A DNA stretch of 64,000 bases from Pseudoalteromonas phenolica. Its GTDB lineage: Bacteria > Pseudomonadota > Gammaproteobacteria > Enterobacterales > Alteromonadaceae. Position 1 is the stretch's first letter. Each line of letters starts with the position of its first letter. The notes under the pieces were generated by a model. The model did no database searches. It worked only from the letters and a program-made list of their open reading frames with translations, and was not told the DNA's origin. A program made the position numbers and the translations under genes. Shown piece by piece: positions 22,088 through 33,000 of this stretch. The DNA is taken from positions 2,604,001 through 2,668,000 of the forward strand of contig NZ_CP013187.1 in assembly GCF_001444405.1 (NCBI RefSeq), in the 5' to 3' direction.

Positions 22088-22978
22088 TTAATTAGCTAAA
22101 GACTTCTTCACAGCTTCAAGCTTAGTCTTAACACGTTTCATGTTAGCAGGACCCATACGTAAAAACTGCTTTTGCGCATCCGATAACTTTTCCCACTCAG
22201 GATATGCATAGCTATAAGTCACTGAATCTTTAATCAGTGGCAAGCTTGTTTCAGGAATTGGTGTATCTAAAAGCTCTGTGATCGCTTCATTTAAAGTGTA
22301 ATTAAAATCTTCGCCCTCATAGCCAATTTCTTCATAGGCTTCAAAAATAAGCGGTTGAAACTTTCTGTACACACGGACGATTTGCGCATTACTCATCTGC
22401 GTTAGCATATCGACATAAGGTGTGTAACGCTCAAAACTATTAGGATCTGTAATGATGATGTCTGACTCTAGCGCCATAAATTTATCAACCGGAGCACTCA
22501 CAGGTGCATGCTTTTTCGCAAGCTTGCCTTGCGCTAAATTATCTACGAATACCACGGTTCTGCGTACCATATCCTCAGTCATTAACAAACCTAAAGATTG
22601 CTCAGTGAGATATTCACCTAAGCTCTGTTGCACTTCAGCATCACTCTCATCCAAAGATGGAAGCTGAGGCTCAGCAGGTTTTGCTTCAACGATACGCTCT
22701 TCAACAGGCTCAGGGGTCGGTTCTGGCTGCGGTTCAGGCTCATATGTTTCTACAACCTCTGGTTCTGGCTCAGGCTCCGGTTGACTTTGTGCTGTATTGA
22801 TAGGTTTTGCAGGTTCTACAGCTGGCACGACGACATCTTGCTTAAACTTTTCATTTTCGACAGGCTGTTCAGATTTGCTTGAAAGAATAAAAACAGCAAC
22901 GACGATTAACGCCATAACAACAACGGCTGCAAATAGCAGCTGGGTTTGGGAAGGCTTTGTAGAAGGTTGTTCTGACAT
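22088..22978 (-). CDS. DUF3014 domain-containing inner-membrane protein (296 aa)
   Basis: A cytoplasmic N-terminus and one TM helix (about residues 13-33) are followed by a proline/glutamate-rich linker (roughly 60-105, with repeated EPEPEP) and a periplasmic domain that opens with LPSLDESDAEV and contains VVFVDNLAQG, FERYTPYVDML, YEEIGY and FLRMGPANMKRV. These are the conserved stretches of DUF3014 as I recall it. Function unknown. ATG at 22978 has GGAG upstream. It ends just before the ffs promoter. Confidence 0.88.
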   Translation of the reverse strand: MSEQPSTKPSQTQLLFAAVVVMALIVVAVFILSSKSEQPVENEKFKQDVVVPAVEPAKPINTAQSQPEPEPEPEVVETYEPEPQPEPTPEPVEERIVEAKPAEPQLPSLDESDAEVQQSLGEYLTEQSLGLLMTEDMVRRTVVFVDNLAQGKLAKKHAPVSAPVDKFMALESDIIITDPNSFERYTPYVDMLTQMSNAQIVRVYRKFQPLIFEAYEEIGYEGEDFNYTLNEAITELLDTPIPETSLPLIKDSVTYSYAYPEWEKLSDAQKQFLRMGPANMKRVKTKLEAVKKSLAN

Positions 22979-23129
22979 GTTTGCTCCGTTTAATGGCTGA
23001 ACACAATATTCCGTTGAATATTCTATAATTAGTTATAAAGTAAAGATATATCACTGAGTAATTGTTGCAAGTGATATACGGTAACTGATGGCATTCGCAG
23101 CAAAAAGTTCATAATAATTAAGGGCGAAT

Positions 23130-24281
23130 ATGGAAAAAAAACCTCAAAATACTCAACGCTCAAAAATGGCGCTGTTACTCACAGGTGGTGGCGCAAGAGC
23201 CGCTTACCAAGTTGGTGTGCTAAAAGCTCTGGCCTTGAGCATGCCTCGCAACGCCAGAATTCCTTTTCAAATTATTAATGGCACCTCTGCGGGCGCAATT
23301 AACTCTGCCGCTATGGCGTGTTATGCCTCGTGTATGCACTTGGCGGTGCGCAAGATTGAGTGGGTATGGCGTCAATTTCATACACATATGGTTTATAAGA
23401 GTTCGTTCACTGGCGCATCGAGTTATATTCTTGGCAATATGATGCGTAGTTTTCAATCTGACTATTTAAATCACCCACCCGCCAGCCTACTGGACAACTC
23501 GCCACTTCGAGCATTATTGAATGATGTTTTAGACTTATCTCGTATTGATCGAAATTTACATAGAAAGTATTTAGATGCTGTCTCTGTGACGGTTTCAAGC
23601 TATTCAACAGGCAAATCAGTAGCTGTATTTCAAGCAAATAACGCCGAGCCTTGGCAACGAGCAAAACGTGAAGGGGTTGTAGGTCAAATCACCTTGGATT
23701 TACTGATGGCTTCAAGCGCAATCCCCATGGTTTTTCCGAGTGTCAGATTGAAACATCATTACTACGGTGATGGCTCGGTTCATCAGCTTTCACCACTTAG
23801 CCCATCGATTCATCTTGGCGCTGATAAAATATTTATCATTGGTGTAGAGCAACCAAAACGTCATCGAGAAGTTGGCTATGAGCCACACTTTCCCGGTGTT
23901 TCAACTGTCGCAGGTCATTTGCTTGACGGTGTATTTGCTGACACATTACATTCAGATCTAGAACGTTTACAACGCGTTAATAGAACCATTGGTTTGTTGC
24001 CCACAAACGCAAAAAACAAGCATAAAGAGCTCAAACAAATATCGACCCTGGTCATTAACCCGACGCAGAACTTTAACGAATTAGCTGCTGAGTGTTATGA
24101 AAGTATGCCATTGGCTGTAAGAGCACTTCTTAGAACAATCGGTGTAAAGAAACATTCTGAGTCGAGTTTACCAAGCTATCTTATGTTTGAAAAAGCCTAT
24201 ACAAGGAGACTCATTGAGTTTGGCTATCAAGATGGTCTAAATAGACTTGACGAAATCAGAGATTTTCTTGAGCTGAATTAA
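23130..24281 (+). CDS. Patatin-like phospholipase (383 aa)
   Basis: The N-terminus carries the glycine-rich oxyanion motif GGGARAAYQVGVL (from residue 19) and the nucleophile motif GTSAG with Ser53. The second member of the dyad is Asp214 in DGS, in place of the usual DGG. Such enzymes hydrolyse acyl chains of membrane lipids. It has no signal peptide and is divergent from the DUF3014 gene, sharing a 150-bp upstream region. Confidence 0.92.
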   Translation: MEKKPQNTQRSKMALLLTGGGARAAYQVGVLKALALSMPRNARIPFQIINGTSAGAINSAAMACYASCMHLAVRKIEWVWRQFHTHMVYKSSFTGASSYILGNMMRSFQSDYLNHPPASLLDNSPLRALLNDVLDLSRIDRNLHRKYLDAVSVTVSSYSTGKSVAVFQANNAEPWQRAKREGVVGQITLDLLMASSAIPMVFPSVRLKHHYYGDGSVHQLSPLSPSIHLGADKIFIIGVEQPKRHREVGYEPHFPGVSTVAGHLLDGVFADTLHSDLERLQRVNRTIGLLPTNAKNKHKELKQISTLVINPTQNFNELAAECYESMPLAVRALLRTIGVKKHSESSLPSYLMFEKAYTRRLIEFGYQDGLNRLDEIRDFLELN

Positions 24282-24327
24282 ATAATAGCTCAATTGACGC
24301 TTTAGATAAGTATGCTCAAGTCCTTCA

Positions 24328-26301
24328 TTACGATAGACCTTCTAACAAAAATTGTTCTGCTCGCTCAACTCGCCTTGGTTTTCCTTTAAGTAAAAGAATA
24401 TCATTGGCTTGCAAAACAACATCGTCATCGGGCGATTCGATTTCTTGCCCATCTCGACGTAGAGCAGTGATCACCACCCTTTGCTTGTTAAGATTTAAAT
24501 GCCCTATTTGCTTATCTACAGCAAAGGCTGCTTCAGGTAACGCAATGGCATGCAAATACTCTAAACGCTCTAAAGGTTCACTATTTTGCTCTACAGATCC
24601 GTCGGTAAAGAAGCCATGAAGAAACTCGTATCGATTTTCACGCTCTTGGCTTACTCTACGCAATATCCTTCGCATCGGCACACCTGACATGTGCAATACA
24701 TGAGAAATAAGCATTAAGCTTGCTTCAAGTGCTTCAGGCACAACTTCTGCCACCCCCATCTTTTTAAAATCTTCAAGGTGTATGTCATCTGTGGCGCGAA
24801 CAATAATTGAGACACCCGGCGCGACTCTTTTTATCGCATCTATCACAGGTTGGTTTTGCTCAAAGTCAGACATAGTGACTATCACCAGCTTAGCTTGTTC
24901 AACTTTGGCTGATTTTAAAATGGTATTTTGCGCAGCATGCCCGAATAATACTGGTTCTCCCGCATTTTGCGCCTCTTGGACAAGAAGTGGGTTTCGTTCA
25001 ATTGCAACATAGGGGATAGCTTCTGGCTTTAAAAAGCGTGTTATGGTTTGCCCTACCCGACCATACCCAAGAATTAAAACATGACCATTTAAATTATGAC
25101 TGCCGAACGTTTTTTGAAATTGTTCGTTACCCTGTTCGCTATCGATATTTAACACGCTCAAAATACGGTCTGTTTGACTGATTAAATAAGGCGTGAGTGC
25201 CATCGAGAACACACCCAGCGCGATTAAAAACGACGCGGTCGTCGAAGCCATTAGTTGGTGTGTTGAAGCCAACGCGATGAGCACAAAACCAAACTCCCCC
25301 ATCTGCCAAAGTAAAATACCTGATGCAATGGCATCTTTTTTACGCTCACCAATTAATTGCGCACAGCCCCAGATAAGTAATAGTTTCAGGACAAATAAAA
25401 CCACTAACGCAGCGCAAATATGCCAAAACATTTCAATAACAAAGCCGACATTGAGCTGCATACCAACAGTGACAAAAAACAGCCCCATTAATATGTCTCT
25501 AAAGGGCCGGATCTCAGCTTCTAATTGATGTCGATACTGACTCTCTCCTAACATCATGCCTGCTAAAAACGCCCCAAGTGCCATAGACAAACCAAATAAG
25601 TAAGTCAGACCAGCCGCGCACAAAGCAACCACTAAAGTAGACAGCACAAATAATTCATCGGTTCTGACTTGTGCGACTTCATTAAAAACAAACGGCAACA
25701 GCCATTTACCAATGGCCCATAATAAAATACAGACAAAAGCCCCTTTCGCTAAGGCTATCACCAGTGTGCTTGCCAGCATTTGATTGTCAGCCTGTGCAAA
25801 TAAGGGAATACTAATGAGTAAAGGTACGACAGCGATATCTTGAAATAATAAGATACCAACAGAAAGCTGGCCTCGCCGCTGATTGAGTGCGCCATTTTCT
25901 TTTAATATCTTGACCACGACTGCTGTTGAAGAAAGCGCCATAATACTCGCAATAGTAAATGCGCTAAGCCAGCCATAATCAAAGAAACGGACTATGGGGA
26001 TGGCAACCAAGATGGTTAAAATAACTTGCAGGCCACCGAGCCCAAATACCAAGTTTCGCATTGCCATTAACTTGGGAACGGAAAACTCTAACCCAAGACT
26101 GAATAATAAAAACACTATGCCAAGTTCAGCAATAAAGTGCATCTCATCACTCATGCTCATCCAGCCTATACTTGGGCTACTCGCCAGTACCCCAGTTACT
26201 AAATAAGCTAATATCGCCGGCAAACCGATTCGTTTGAACAGCCAAACTAAGATCATTGCGGCAAGTAATAAGGCAAAAACTTGACTATAAATGCTCTGCA
26301 A
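24328..26301 (-). CDS. CPA2 monovalent cation/proton antiporter, Kef type (657 aa)
   Basis: About 12 TM helices (residues 1-385) form the CPA2 transporter, including the LFQDIAVVPLL segment conserved in KefB/KefC. An RCK_N domain follows with the nucleotide-binding GYGRVG in HVLILGYGRVGQ, then an RCK_C (TrkA_C) domain at the C-terminus (about 570-650). The architecture is that of ligand-gated K+/H+ antiporters. Whether it is glutathione-gated like KefB or an ordinary K+/H+ antiporter cannot be told. It is transcribed away from the phospholipase. Confidence 0.9.
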   Translation of the reverse strand: MQSIYSQVFALLLAAMILVWLFKRIGLPAILAYLVTGVLASSPSIGWMSMSDEMHFIAELGIVFLLFSLGLEFSVPKLMAMRNLVFGLGGLQVILTILVAIPIVRFFDYGWLSAFTIASIMALSSTAVVVKILKENGALNQRRGQLSVGILLFQDIAVVPLLISIPLFAQADNQMLASTLVIALAKGAFVCILLWAIGKWLLPFVFNEVAQVRTDELFVLSTLVVALCAAGLTYLFGLSMALGAFLAGMMLGESQYRHQLEAEIRPFRDILMGLFFVTVGMQLNVGFVIEMFWHICAALVVLFVLKLLLIWGCAQLIGERKKDAIASGILLWQMGEFGFVLIALASTHQLMASTTASFLIALGVFSMALTPYLISQTDRILSVLNIDSEQGNEQFQKTFGSHNLNGHVLILGYGRVGQTITRFLKPEAIPYVAIERNPLLVQEAQNAGEPVLFGHAAQNTILKSAKVEQAKLVIVTMSDFEQNQPVIDAIKRVAPGVSIIVRATDDIHLEDFKKMGVAEVVPEALEASLMLISHVLHMSGVPMRRILRRVSQERENRYEFLHGFFTDGSVEQNSEPLERLEYLHAIALPEAAFAVDKQIGHLNLNKQRVVITALRRDGQEIESPDDDVVLQANDILLLKGKPRRVERAEQFLLEGLS

Positions 26302-26445
26302 ATGGCCTCCAGAGAGTCTATTTTGTTGATGTTTATAATTCGACTTAAATTAACTATAGCAAGCGATTGTTTTTCAGCCAGTTTAAAAATTTGGCATAAA
26401 AATAGCTTAGTTGAACTTAGTTATGATAATTAGGGGTTCTAACTA

Positions 26446-27342
26446 ATGGAAAACGTCCATATTCTGACGCAAAGGCTCACAACACGTGGCGACTATTTGC
26501 CGTTTAATACTGAACAATATTTAAACCAAGAGCCAATGTTTGCTCACCGCTTAGTTGAGAAACTTCAAACAACACTTGATATAGAAGAACTGCTAGCTAT
26601 TTATGCTGAACATGCCCAGCGAATTATCAAACTATCGGGACTACAATTTCACACTGCATTAGGCGCTTTTCAGTTAAAGGATAGTGACAAGCAGTACACG
26701 CCTTTTAGCTTTGACTTAGATCTTAATGGTGAACATCTCGGCAAGCTTGTATATTTTTGTCAGTACCAGTTAAGCCCAGCAATTAAAAACAAACTGCAAT
26801 CTATACACCAAGTTTTAGTGTATCCGTTACGCAATGCTCTGATGTACCAAAGAGTATTACAACTGGCTACCAAAGATTCATTAACGGGCTTGTATAATCG
26901 TAGCCAATTTAATGACAACCTAGTTCAAAAAATAGAAAATGGCCGTCGCCATCAACGTAAGTTCAGTTTAATGCTGCTTGATTTAGATAACTTCAAGCAA
27001 GTGAATGACAACTTTGGACATAAAGCCGGTGATGACGTGCTCATTGAGTTTTCAAATATTTTAAAAGCCTCTATCAGAGCAACTGATAGTGTGTATCGAT
27101 TTGGTGGTGATGAATTTGCAATTTTAGTGGATGATCCTGAATTCGTTACTAACAAACTAATTGCAGAGCGAATTATGACATCTGTAGGGAGTTGTGACCT
27201 AATGGCCAAGTATGAAGTAACAACCAGCATAGGATTCACACTCGCTGAAAATCAAGATTGTGAAGACAATATTTTCGCAAGGGCAGATAAAGGCTTATAC
27301 AAAGCAAAAGCGGCTGGCAGAAACTGCGCACGCGCTATCTAA
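26446..27342 (+). CDS. GGDEF diguanylate cyclase (298 aa)
   Basis: A C-terminal GGDEF domain with the intact signature GGDEF at residues 220-224 and a preceding RATD inhibitory I-site (211-214), spaced as in feedback-inhibited diguanylate cyclases that make cyclic di-GMP. Other family motifs DSLTGLYNR and DLDNFKQVND are present. The N-terminal part (about 1-135) is soluble, perhaps a GAF-like sensor. No TM helix. ATG at 26446. Confidence 0.93.
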   Translation: MENVHILTQRLTTRGDYLPFNTEQYLNQEPMFAHRLVEKLQTTLDIEELLAIYAEHAQRIIKLSGLQFHTALGAFQLKDSDKQYTPFSFDLDLNGEHLGKLVYFCQYQLSPAIKNKLQSIHQVLVYPLRNALMYQRVLQLATKDSLTGLYNRSQFNDNLVQKIENGRRHQRKFSLMLLDLDNFKQVNDNFGHKAGDDVLIEFSNILKASIRATDSVYRFGGDEFAILVDDPEFVTNKLIAERIMTSVGSCDLMAKYEVTTSIGFTLAENQDCEDNIFARADKGLYKAKAAGRNCARAI

Positions 27343-27349
27343 ACAATTC

Positions 27350-27378
27350 GCCAAAGCAAGCCCCTAACTTGCTTTGGC
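27350..27378. terminator. Bidirectional terminator
   Basis: Stem GCCAAAGCAAG/CTTGCTTTGGC with a 7-base loop lies between the convergent GGDEF gene and the small membrane protein gene; only short T-runs follow. Confidence 0.65.
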
Positions 27379-27394
27379 ACTTTCATCCTCTCTA

Positions 27395-27733
27395 TTACTT
27401 TGACTTGCTCCACAGCAAATAAGCGAATAAACAACTCGAAGCACCAAAGAAAAAAGCATTGATCAACCACGCTAGAGCAACAAAACTCGGTAACTCAGCA
27501 ATCACAACTAAAACTAATGGCATTAAAAGCGCGAAAATAAAAAAGCTACCGCCTTTTCCGTGCCAATAGCTCAATAATAGAATCACGGTCACCATACCAA
27601 GCACCATCGCTGAGATTAAATTTTCAACGATTAGCTCACTGCTCATTGCTAAGGGAATAAATAGTAGTAAAGTAAACACAATGCCAATGGGGGATTTTTG
27701 CGCTAACGACTGACCAATTTTTCTCTGTTGCAT
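27395..27733 (-). CDS. Small membrane protein downstream of tilS (112 aa)
   Basis: Four hydrophobic segments (about 17-33, 38-56, 62-80, 84-107) with a basic N-terminus (MQQRKIGQSLAQKS). Its start is one base after the tilS stop, so the two genes are probably co-transcribed and translationally coupled. I do not recognise the family; no link to tRNA modification is visible. Confidence 0.7.
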   Translation of the reverse strand: MQQRKIGQSLAQKSPIGIVFTLLLFIPLAMSSELIVENLISAMVLGMVTVILLLSYWHGKGGSFFIFALLMPLVLVVIAELPSFVALAWLINAFFFGASSCLFAYLLWSKSK

Positions 27734-27734
27734 A

Positions 27735-29060
27735 TTAGGTTAACTCCCAAGAAATACCGTGACCCTCACTGATATAATCAGCAGATACAAAGTGGCCCAC
27801 AACCTGTACAAGGTTGTCGTTATAAAACACTAGGGGGATATGATCTCGCTGCCATGTGGGGACTTTCAAATCTTTAAGCCAGTATTTTAACGTATTACTG
27901 CGTATTTTCTTATATGGTTTTATTTGTGACTTTAGCAGCCCAAAACGGATAGAAACGCGCTCATGCTCAAAAGGCAGTCTAAGTAATCCGCCAGATTCGC
28001 GTTTTAATGTCGTTTTATCATTTAAGACTAGTATTGTGCTGTCGATGTTTTCAACGTTATTTGGAGTGGCGTCCTGCGCATCAAAATACAACTTTTCTCT
28101 GTATCGTCTGATCGCCCCTTTCGATAACTGCACCTGCATTTGTGCATCTTCACGACTTTCTAGACTTTGCGTTAAAATCTGTGACATTTGCGCTTTTGAA
28201 GGCATGACTACCCCTAAATCGCTTAACCATGCTCTCACAACATTGCTCTGCCTAAGCGCACTAAACTGTTTTAACTCATTGAGTTTTAGTGTGGCAGGCA
28301 CATCGTTTTTATCTTCACAGAGCAATAAATCCGCTTGGCTTATTTCGTCAATTAAGGCTTGCTGCTGCTGTAACAGCTCGATACTGCGCAGCGTACTTTT
28401 TAAAAAACCATTAAAGCGTTTTTTAAGCGGCGGAATAATTTGGTTACGTAAAAAATTGCGGTCGAATTTATCATCTTGATTCGACTCATCTTCAATATGC
28501 GATAAAGAAAAAGTGCGAGAAAATGCTTCAATGTCTTCTCGTGAGATGTGCAAAAGTGGCCTAATACATTGCCTACCTGATGATAAACGAACTTCGTCAT
28601 GCATTGCACTGAGCCCTGTTAGGCCAGAACCGCGCTTGAGTCGTAATAAGAATGTTTCTAACTGATCGTCTGCATGCTGACCTAATAAAATTAGATTGCC
28701 CTGCTCTGCTAGTTCATCAAGCGCCTGATAGCGCGCATCTCGTGCAAGTGCCTCAAGGGATTGTCTAGCTTTTGGCTGAACATTAACGCGCTTGGTTTTA
28801 AAAGGAATATGCAGAGATAGACAAAGCTGCTCGCAGAATATCTGCCAGTCTTGAGCATTTTCAGATAAACCATGGTTAACATAAATAGCTTCGACTGAAA
28901 AAGACTGATTTGCCTCTAGATTATCAAGGAAGGTCTTACACAAGTGTAATAAAACGACAGAGTCGACACCACCCGATAGTGCCACCGTTAGACCTGAGCC
29001 CAGATGTAACTTCGGCTCTAATGCTGTTTTAAACTGTTTATATAAAGTGGTTTGTTTCAT
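27735..29060 (-). CDS. tilS: tRNA(Ile)-lysidine synthase TilS (441 aa)
   Basis: Modifies C34 of the CAU anticodon of tRNA-Ile2 to lysidine, changing its identity and codon reading. The PP-loop motif SGGVDS is at residues 29-34, followed by the NHGLSENA and GQHADDQLETFLLRL segments characteristic of the N-terminal domain; C-terminal TilS domains fill the rest. The ATG at 29060 is preferred over a TTG five codons upstream. Downstream of accA, separated by a terminator. Confidence 0.96.
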   Translation of the reverse strand: MKQTTLYKQFKTALEPKLHLGSGLTVALSGGVDSVVLLHLCKTFLDNLEANQSFSVEAIYVNHGLSENAQDWQIFCEQLCLSLHIPFKTKRVNVQPKARQSLEALARDARYQALDELAEQGNLILLGQHADDQLETFLLRLKRGSGLTGLSAMHDEVRLSSGRQCIRPLLHISREDIEAFSRTFSLSHIEDESNQDDKFDRNFLRNQIIPPLKKRFNGFLKSTLRSIELLQQQQALIDEISQADLLLCEDKNDVPATLKLNELKQFSALRQSNVVRAWLSDLGVVMPSKAQMSQILTQSLESREDAQMQVQLSKGAIRRYREKLYFDAQDATPNNVENIDSTILVLNDKTTLKRESGGLLRLPFEHERVSIRFGLLKSQIKPYKKIRSNTLKYWLKDLKVPTWQRDHIPLVFYNDNLVQVVGHFVSADYISEGHGISWELT

Positions 29061-29073
29061 AACTCTAAAACGC

Positions 29074-29100
29074 AAAAAAGCCGCATAGAGCGGCTTTTTT
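29074..29100 (-). terminator. Terminator between accA and tilS
   Basis: Perfect AAAAAAGCCGC/GCGGCTTTTTT hairpin with a 5-base loop, 14 bases after the accA stop. The tilS start lies just beyond it, so tilS needs read-through or its own promoter. Confidence 0.85.
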
Positions 29101-29113
29101 CAAAAGCTTGAGT

Positions 29114-30070
29114 TTAGCAGTAACCAAACGACATTAGTCGCTTGTAACGCTGTTCAAGCATGTCTTCAGTGCTTAATGCTGTTAATTCAGCAAGGTCACG
29201 GTTAAGTTGAGCTTTTAAGTTTTTCGCCATCTCATCGTAGTTACGATGTGCACCACCTAGTGGTTCATCAATGATGTTATTGATCAGGTCTAGCTCTTTT
29301 ACTCGCGTTGCCGATACACCCATCGCTTCTGCAGCAAGTGGCGCTTTTTCAGCACTCTTCCAAAGAATTGATGCACAACCTTCAGGAGAAATTACTGAGT
29401 ACGTGCTGTACTGAAGCATGTTCACACGGTCACCTACACCAATGGCAAGTGCACCGCCCGAACCACCTTCACCGATAACCGTACAAATTGTTGGCACTTT
29501 TAAAGCTGCCATTACTTTTAGGTTACGTGCGATTGCTTCACTTTGACCACGCTCTTCAGCGCCAACACCTGGGTACGCACCCGGCGTGTCAATGAATGTG
29601 ATGATTGGCATTTTAAAACGCTCAGCCATTTCCATTAAACGAAGGGCTTTACGGTAACCTTCTGGCTTTGGCATACCGAAGTTACGCTTGATCTTTTCTG
29701 CTGTGTCACGACCTTTTTGCTGACCGATAACCATAACAGGCTTACCGTCTAAACGTGCAACACCACCTAAAATTGCAGGGTCGTTTGCAAATGTACGGTC
29801 ACCCGCAAATTCGTCAAACTCAGTAAAAATGCGCTCGATGTAATCACGTGCATATGGGCGTAACGGGTGACGTGCAAGTTGAGAAACCTGCCATGCACCT
29901 AATTCAGAGAATACTTTTTTAGTTAGCTCAACGTTCTTTTCTTTTAAACGAGAAATTTCTTCTTCTAAGCTCAGGTCTAAACTGCCTGAACGGCTAACAT
30001 TTTGTAATTCTTTAATTTTTGCTTCTAATTCAGCAATTGGAAGCTCAAAATCAAGATAATTGAGGCTCAT
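29114..30070 (-). CDS. accA: Acetyl-CoA carboxylase carboxyltransferase subunit alpha
   Basis: With AccD it forms the carboxyltransferase that makes malonyl-CoA, the first step of fatty acid synthesis. The 318-residue protein has the family length and the conserved blocks YARDYIERIFTEFDEFAGDR, FGMPKPEGYRKALRLM, DTPGAYPGVGAEERGQSEAI and IGEGGSGGALAIG. It follows dnaE closely, as in E. coli. Confidence 0.98.
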   Translation of the reverse strand: MSLNYLDFELPIAELEAKIKELQNVSRSGSLDLSLEEEISRLKEKNVELTKKVFSELGAWQVSQLARHPLRPYARDYIERIFTEFDEFAGDRTFANDPAILGGVARLDGKPVMVIGQQKGRDTAEKIKRNFGMPKPEGYRKALRLMEMAERFKMPIITFIDTPGAYPGVGAEERGQSEAIARNLKVMAALKVPTICTVIGEGGSGGALAIGVGDRVNMLQYSTYSVISPEGCASILWKSAEKAPLAAEAMGVSATRVKELDLINNIIDEPLGGAHRNYDEMAKNLKAQLNRDLAELTALSTEDMLEQRYKRLMSFGYC

Positions 30071-30084
30071 GCTCTACAACCTAA

Positions 30085-33000
30085 TTAATTAAATTCTAAT
30101 TCTATATCTTGTGCCGCTAACTGAGATAATCGCGTTATAAGATCATCTGTTGGCGTCACACACCATTCTGTACCTAACGTTAGTTCTGCTAACGCATCAG
30201 GACGCTGATATTGAACCTTAACTTCGCAAGTACCGAATTTATAAGGTTCTAAGACTTTTCGTAAATTATCGAAGAAGTTCGCGTCAATTTGCACCATATT
30301 TAGAGTCATTTTTATTGCTCTGATGCGTTTTTCACGCGCCTGAGCTATGGTACACACGTCTCTGGCTGTCATTGTAATGCCACCAGAGAAGTTATCAAAG
30401 CTGACCTGTCCAGATATTACCAAGATTTGGTTAATTTGCAGCAATTCTTGATAAGTTTCGTACTGTTCAGGAAATAAGCGTACATCAATTCGGGCACTTT
30501 TGTCATCTAAAGTTATTAAACCCCAACGTTGATTTCGTTTATTAATCAGCGTTCTTGCATTTATCACCAAACCGGCCGCCGTTGCGCTAACATCACGGTT
30601 AGTCGGCTGTAAGTCAACCAGTTTACCCGACGTATAGTGTTTTAACTCTTTACGATACTGATTGATTGGGTGACCCGTTAAATATAAGCCTAACGTTTCT
30701 TTCTCACCGTTTAACCACTCTTTATCTGGCATAGGAAGAGCAGACTCAAACGCTTGCTCCACTTCATCTGGCTCTGTCGCAAGCAAACCAAACAAGTCAC
30801 TTTGACCAATCGCTTCTGCTTTGTGATGCTGCTCAGCAGCTTTCATTGCAGCAGGTAGACTAGCGATTAGGATTGAACGACCAGCTTGATTTTGCTCAGG
30901 TCCCAGTTTGTCTAAAGCACCTGCATAAATCAGCTTTTCAACCACACGCTTGTTTAAACGCTTTAAATCAACTCGTGCGCAGAAATCGAATAAATCCTTA
31001 AACTCACCACCTTGCTCACGTGCTTCAAGAATAGCTTCAACCGGGCCTTCACCTACTCCTTTAATCGCACCGATACCGTAAACAATTTCGCCTTTTAAGT
31101 TAACAGTAAACTTATATAAGCCTTCATTGACGTTAGGCGGTAATAAGGCCAACTTCATGTTTTCACATTCATCAACTAGGGTGACAATTTTGTCGGTATT
31201 ATCCATATCCGCCGACATTACCGCAGCCATGAACTCGGCTGGGTAATGGGTTTTCATCCAAAGCGTTTGATACGAAACCAGTGCATAGGCAGCAGAGTGA
31301 GATTTGTTGAAGCCGTAACCTGCGAATTTTTCTACCAAGTCGAAGATCTTCATGGCGAGTTCGCCATCGACCCCGTTATTCACGGCACCATCTTCGAAGG
31401 TTGAACGCTGCTTCGCCATTTCTTCAGGCTTTTTCTTACCCATCGCACGGCGAAGCATGTCAGCGCCACCTAGCGTATAACCCGCTAGCACCTGCGCGAT
31501 CTGCATTACCTGCTCCTGATAGAGGATGATCCCGTAGGTTGGCTCTAGAATAGGTTGTAAACTGTCATGCTGATATTGTGCATCAGGGTATGAAATATCT
31601 TCTCGACCATGCTTACGGTCGATAAAGTTATCTACCATGCCTGATTGCAGTGGACCCGGTCGGAATAGGGCTACCAGTGCGATCATATCTTCGAAGCAGT
31701 CGGGTTTAAGGCGACGAATTAGGTCTTTCATACCCCGAGATTCAAGCTGGAATACCGCAGTGGTTTCGGCGCGAAGTAATAACTCAATACTCGGTTTGTC
31801 ATCAAGCGGGATGGCATTAATATCGACAGGCTCTTTACCTTCTCGAGCTAAACGCTCGTTAGTCATATCAAGTGCCCACTGCAAAATTGTCAGTGTTCTT
31901 AGACCTAAGAAGTCAAACTTAACCAGACCAGCTGTTTCAACGTCGTTTTTATCAAATTGCGTAACCGGGAACTTACCTTCTTCATCGCAATAAAGCGCAG
32001 CGAAGTCAGTAATGGTCGTTGGCGAGATAACAACACCACCGGCATGTTTACCGGCGTTACGTGTACAGCCTTCAAGGATGCGACACATGTCGATAAGCTC
32101 TTTTACTTCTTCATCACCATCATAAGCTTCTGGTAAACGGGGCTCGACATCAAAGGCTTTAGCTAGGGTCATACCTGGATCTGGCGGTACTAACTTTGAT
32201 ATACGGTCAACGAAGCCATACGGGTGACCAAGTACACGACCTACGTCACGTATTACTGCTTTTGCAGCCATAGTACCAAAAGTGATGATCTGAGATACCG
32301 CGTCCCGCCCATATAACTTAGCTACGTGGTCGATTACCTCGTCTCGTCTATCCATACAGAAGTCGACGTCGAAGTCAGGCATCGAGATACGTTCCGGGTT
32401 TAGGAATCGCTCGAATAGTAAGTCAAATTCAAGGGGGTCAAGGTCTGTGATTTTCAGTGCATAAGCCACTAATGAACCGGCACCCGAACCACGCCCTGGC
32501 CCTACTGGAATATTGTTATCTTTACTCCACTGGATGAACTCCATTACGATCAAGAAGTAACCTGGGAATCCCATTTGGTTGATAACGTCAAGTTCGATTT
32601 TAAGACGTTCATCATACTCAGCGCGCTTTTCTTTACGTTGATCTTCGTCAGGGAATAAGAACTGCAAACGCTCTTCAAGGCCGTCTTCGGATACCTTAAC
32701 TAAGAAGTCTTCTATTTTTAAATCACCAGTCGGGTAATCTGGTAAGAAGTAGGTTCCAAGCTGAACGGTCACATTACAGCGCTTTGCAATTTCAACACTG
32801 TTCTCGAGTGCTTCAGGAATATCACTGAACAATTCAATCATTTGCTCAGGGGTTTTTAAATACTGCTCTTTTGAGAATCGTTTTGGACGACGTTTGTCTT
32901 CAAGCGTGTAACCATCGTGAATCGCAACACGAATTTCGTGCGCATCAAAGTCATGCTCATTTAAAAACACCACTTCATTGGTGGCCACAACCGGCAAGTC